Part shown: piece by piece, positions 19,544 through 21,379 of the stretch
Layout of the letters: every line of letters begins with the position of its first letter
How positions within the stretch are numbered: position 1 is the stretch's first letter
Origin: a virus
Strand: one strand, 5' to 3'
Virus record (IMG/VR): IMGVR_UViG_3300032053_000620
Span: 1 to 21,379 of that record
Length of the DNA stretch: 21,379 bases
Notes under the pieces: model-generated
What the model saw: the letters and a program-made list of their open reading frames with translations, nothing else
Told to the model about the DNA's origin: nothing
The model's database searches: none
Position numbers and translations under genes: made by a program

Positions 19544-21379
19544 ATGAGCAAGATAAAACGGATAGTCAGATACAAACCGTCCGCCAGGAAGACAGTTATT
19601 CCCGCCATAGATAATAAGGCAGTCGCAGTCAAGCCGATACTGGATGAGAATACGCGAAGGTTTCTTGGGTTTGAGAAGGGCATCGGGAAGTTTCCGGCCG
19701 ACTTGACATTCTTCCAATCGCTGAGGATGAGGATGTCCGGCGAGAATGTTGTCGAGCCATACCGCCAGCACGTCTGGGTGCATGTTGCCATCAATACCAT
19801 TGCCCAGGCCGTGGCGTCAGTCCCATTCAAACTGGCGAGGGGCGATGTCAAGAGTCCGAAAATCATAGAGAGCGGGCCGATATACAACCTCTTTATGAAC
19901 CCCAACCCGCACATGAGCCGGCACCAGTTGTGGGAGGCGACGATGATTTACCAGGAAGTGGAAGGCGAGTGCATGTGGCTTTTGGAAAGACCAAAGGGTG
20001 CCGAGAACAAGTATAACATCCTACCTACCGAGATATGGCCGGTAAGTGGTAAGAATTTCAATCCGGTAATAGAAAATAACGTGTTCGTCGGGTGGAAATA
20101 CCAGCCGATTGGAAGCGCCAAGGAGGAATATCTTACCGTTACCCAGGTAATACAGTTCAAATATTTCAACCCGTATAATTACTACCGGGGTCTGTCCCCG
20201 ATAAGCGCTGCGAAGATGAGCATCGACCAGGACTGGAACGCGGCGAAATACAATCTCGCCTTTTTTGAGAACTCGGCTGATCCGGGCGGAGTGCTAACCT
20301 ACAAGGGCAATACCGGTCTCAATGATGATCAGCGCAAGGCAATCCGCGAGGGGTGGGAGGACAGGCACAAAGGTTCGAAGAACACCAGAAGGGTGGCACT
20401 GCTTGAGGGCGGGATGGAATACCAGCAGACGCAAGTGAGTCATACCGACATGCTTTTCCTTGAGGGCAGGAAATACAACCGGGATGAGATTTTCGCCATA
20501 TACAAACTACCGAGATACGAGGAGTTAAACCTGGCAACTGCGAAGATACAGGAGAAGGGATTCTGGCAGAAGACACTCATCCCGAAGATGAACTATCTGA
20601 TGGACATACTTGAGGCAAAGGTATTCAAGTTCATAGAGGGCGGGGAGGTATGGGGATATTTCGACACGAGTGTGATAGAGGCGCTCCAGGAGGATTTCAA
20701 TGCCAAGGTGGAGACTGGATACAAATTGTGGCAGATGGGCTATCCGATAAACAAGGTGAACAAGCGGCTTGAGATGAATCTTGAGGAAGTCCCATGGGGT
20801 GATGAAATATTTGTCCCGTTCTCAATGACGCCGATAACATCATTGATGGGCGGGGAAGGCAAGCCATCAGGGGAGACTACACCACCCGCACCCATGCAGG
20901 AGTCGGCAAGGAAACTGTTGCCGGCCAAGTCAACTCTCAAGATGGACAGGGACAAATACTGGAATGGGTATGTGAAGATGATACTCGACCCGAATGAAAA
21001 GAAGTTCCAGAGCAAGATAAAACGGTATGTCTTTGAACTGAGGTCAGAGCAGTTAAAGAGAATGGAGGGTGGGAAGACGGCCGAACAGCGGACTGCTGTC
21101 ACTAAACTTGACTTGTTTGAACTTGACCAGGTCCTGTTCGCACAGCAGGAGTGGGACAAGAGACTGAAGGCACTTACCCGGCCCCTCTACGAGACGATAA
21201 TGTCAATGGCGGGACAGCAACTGTCCGAGGAGATGGGCGGGCTGTTCCAGTTCAACCTCACCGACCCGAAGATGCTGGCGTTCCTTAATGAAAAACTAAT
21301 AAAAGTGACTGACATAAACGATACGATAAGGGGCAACCTCAGGGAATCGTTGATGGAGGGCATAAATGCCAAGGAGACG
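19544..21379 (+). CDS. Portal protein (HK97 type), C-terminal Mu-F-like fusion, cut by window end
   Basis: 612 residues visible; no stop before the end, so it is partial. There is no strong Shine-Dalgarno before ATG 19544 (GGTCACGAA). The N-terminal half is an HK97-type portal: VWVHVAINTIAQAVASVPFKL, LFMNPNPHMSRHQLWEA, GECMWLLERP, VIQFKYFNPYNYYRGLSPI, EIFAIYKLPRY and a helical stem/clip region. From about residue 547 (PLYETIMSMAGQQL) to the end (FNLTDPKMLAFLNEKL, DTIRGNLRESLMEGIN) the sequence looks like the start of an Mu gpF/SPP1 gp7-like minor head protein. So portal and minor head protein seem fused. The portal ring is the DNA entry gate and docks the terminase. Confidence 0.85.
   Translation, partial: MSKIKRIVRYKPSARKTVIPAIDNKAVAVKPILDENTRRFLGFEKGIGKFPADLTFFQSLRMRMSGENVVEPYRQHVWVHVAINTIAQAVASVPFKLARGDVKSPKIIESGPIYNLFMNPNPHMSRHQLWEATMIYQEVEGECMWLLERPKGAENKYNILPTEIWPVSGKNFNPVIENNVFVGWKYQPIGSAKEEYLTVTQVIQFKYFNPYNYYRGLSPISAAKMSIDQDWNAAKYNLAFFENSADPGGVLTYKGNTGLNDDQRKAIREGWEDRHKGSKNTRRVALLEGGMEYQQTQVSHTDMLFLEGRKYNRDEIFAIYKLPRYEELNLATAKIQEKGFWQKTLIPKMNYLMDILEAKVFKFIEGGEVWGYFDTSVIEALQEDFNAKVETGYKLWQMGYPINKVNKRLEMNLEEVPWGDEIFVPFSMTPITSLMGGEGKPSGETTPPAPMQESARKLLPAKSTLKMDRDKYWNGYVKMILDPNEKKFQSKIKRYVFELRSEQLKRMEGGKTAEQRTAVTKLDLFELDQVLFAQQEWDKRLKALTRPLYETIMSMAGQQLSEEMGGLFQFNLTDPKMLAFLNEKLIKVTDINDTIRGNLRESLMEGINAKET

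Noticed and set aside
1-21379. Transfer RNA, integrase, attachment site or insertion sequence
   Set aside because: I looked for cloverleaf arms, tyrosine/serine recombinase motifs and terminal inverted repeats with a transposase and saw none. By eye only; a covariance search would be needed to exclude a divergent tRNA.

Overview
This window is a continuous piece of a tailed double-stranded DNA bacteriophage or prophage (Caudoviricetes-like), with every credible gene on the + strand. The evidence is the terminase small/large subunit pair, an HK97-type portal, a phage-style recombination set, SSB, ParB-like and methyltransferase genes, and dense packing of small genes with ATGA overlaps. Strong GGAGG-type ribosome binding sites and TTGACA/TATAAT-like promoters point to a bacterial host. 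Arginine AGG/AGA and isoleucine ATA codons are common. I cannot name the host. No integrase, tRNA, tail, holin or major capsid gene lies in the window, so lifestyle is undecided.

Layout. (1) 1-4200: recombination block: a small zinc-ribbon protein, a promoter, a probable single-strand annealing protein, a RecB-like PD-(D/E)XK nuclease, a coiled-coil partner protein and a run of small unknown genes. (2) 4200-5630: a second promoter closely resembling the first, an HTH regulator and a probable replication protein with a DnaJ-like double CxxCxGxG tail. (3) 5633-7355: two tandem beta-class DNA methyltransferases with near-identical ends and unrelated centres, then a third copy of their first codons fused to another small gene. 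(4) 7350-10240: an AT-rich array of small genes joined by copies of a conserved stop/Shine-Dalgarno/start junction, some preceded by a CTCGGCT...AGCCGAG hairpin; it includes an 11-residue-repeat protein and a (Gly-X)n protein. (5) 10236-13880: zinc-ribbon protein, membrane-anchored 3D-domain protein, VRR-NUC nuclease, a gene altered by an exact 34-nt tandem duplication, a CxxxCxxC Gp37/Gp68-like protein and an ASCH-like protein. (6) 13946-15719: SSB, ParB-like protein, GNAT acetyltransferase (containing a 16-bp perfect palindrome) and ASCH-like protein. (7) 15750-21379: packaging and head module: terminase subunits, small genes, an AT-rich regulatory gap with a promoter and a terminator, and a portal running off the end that appears fused to an Mu-F-like head domain.

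How the genes fit: the annealing protein, exonuclease, SSB and VRR-NUC nuclease form a plausible recombination/replication set; the methyltransferases probably protect phage DNA from host restriction; terminase and portal package DNA. The most unusual part is region 4 together with the modular methyltransferase pair: both look like places where short coding modules are exchanged between conserved seams.
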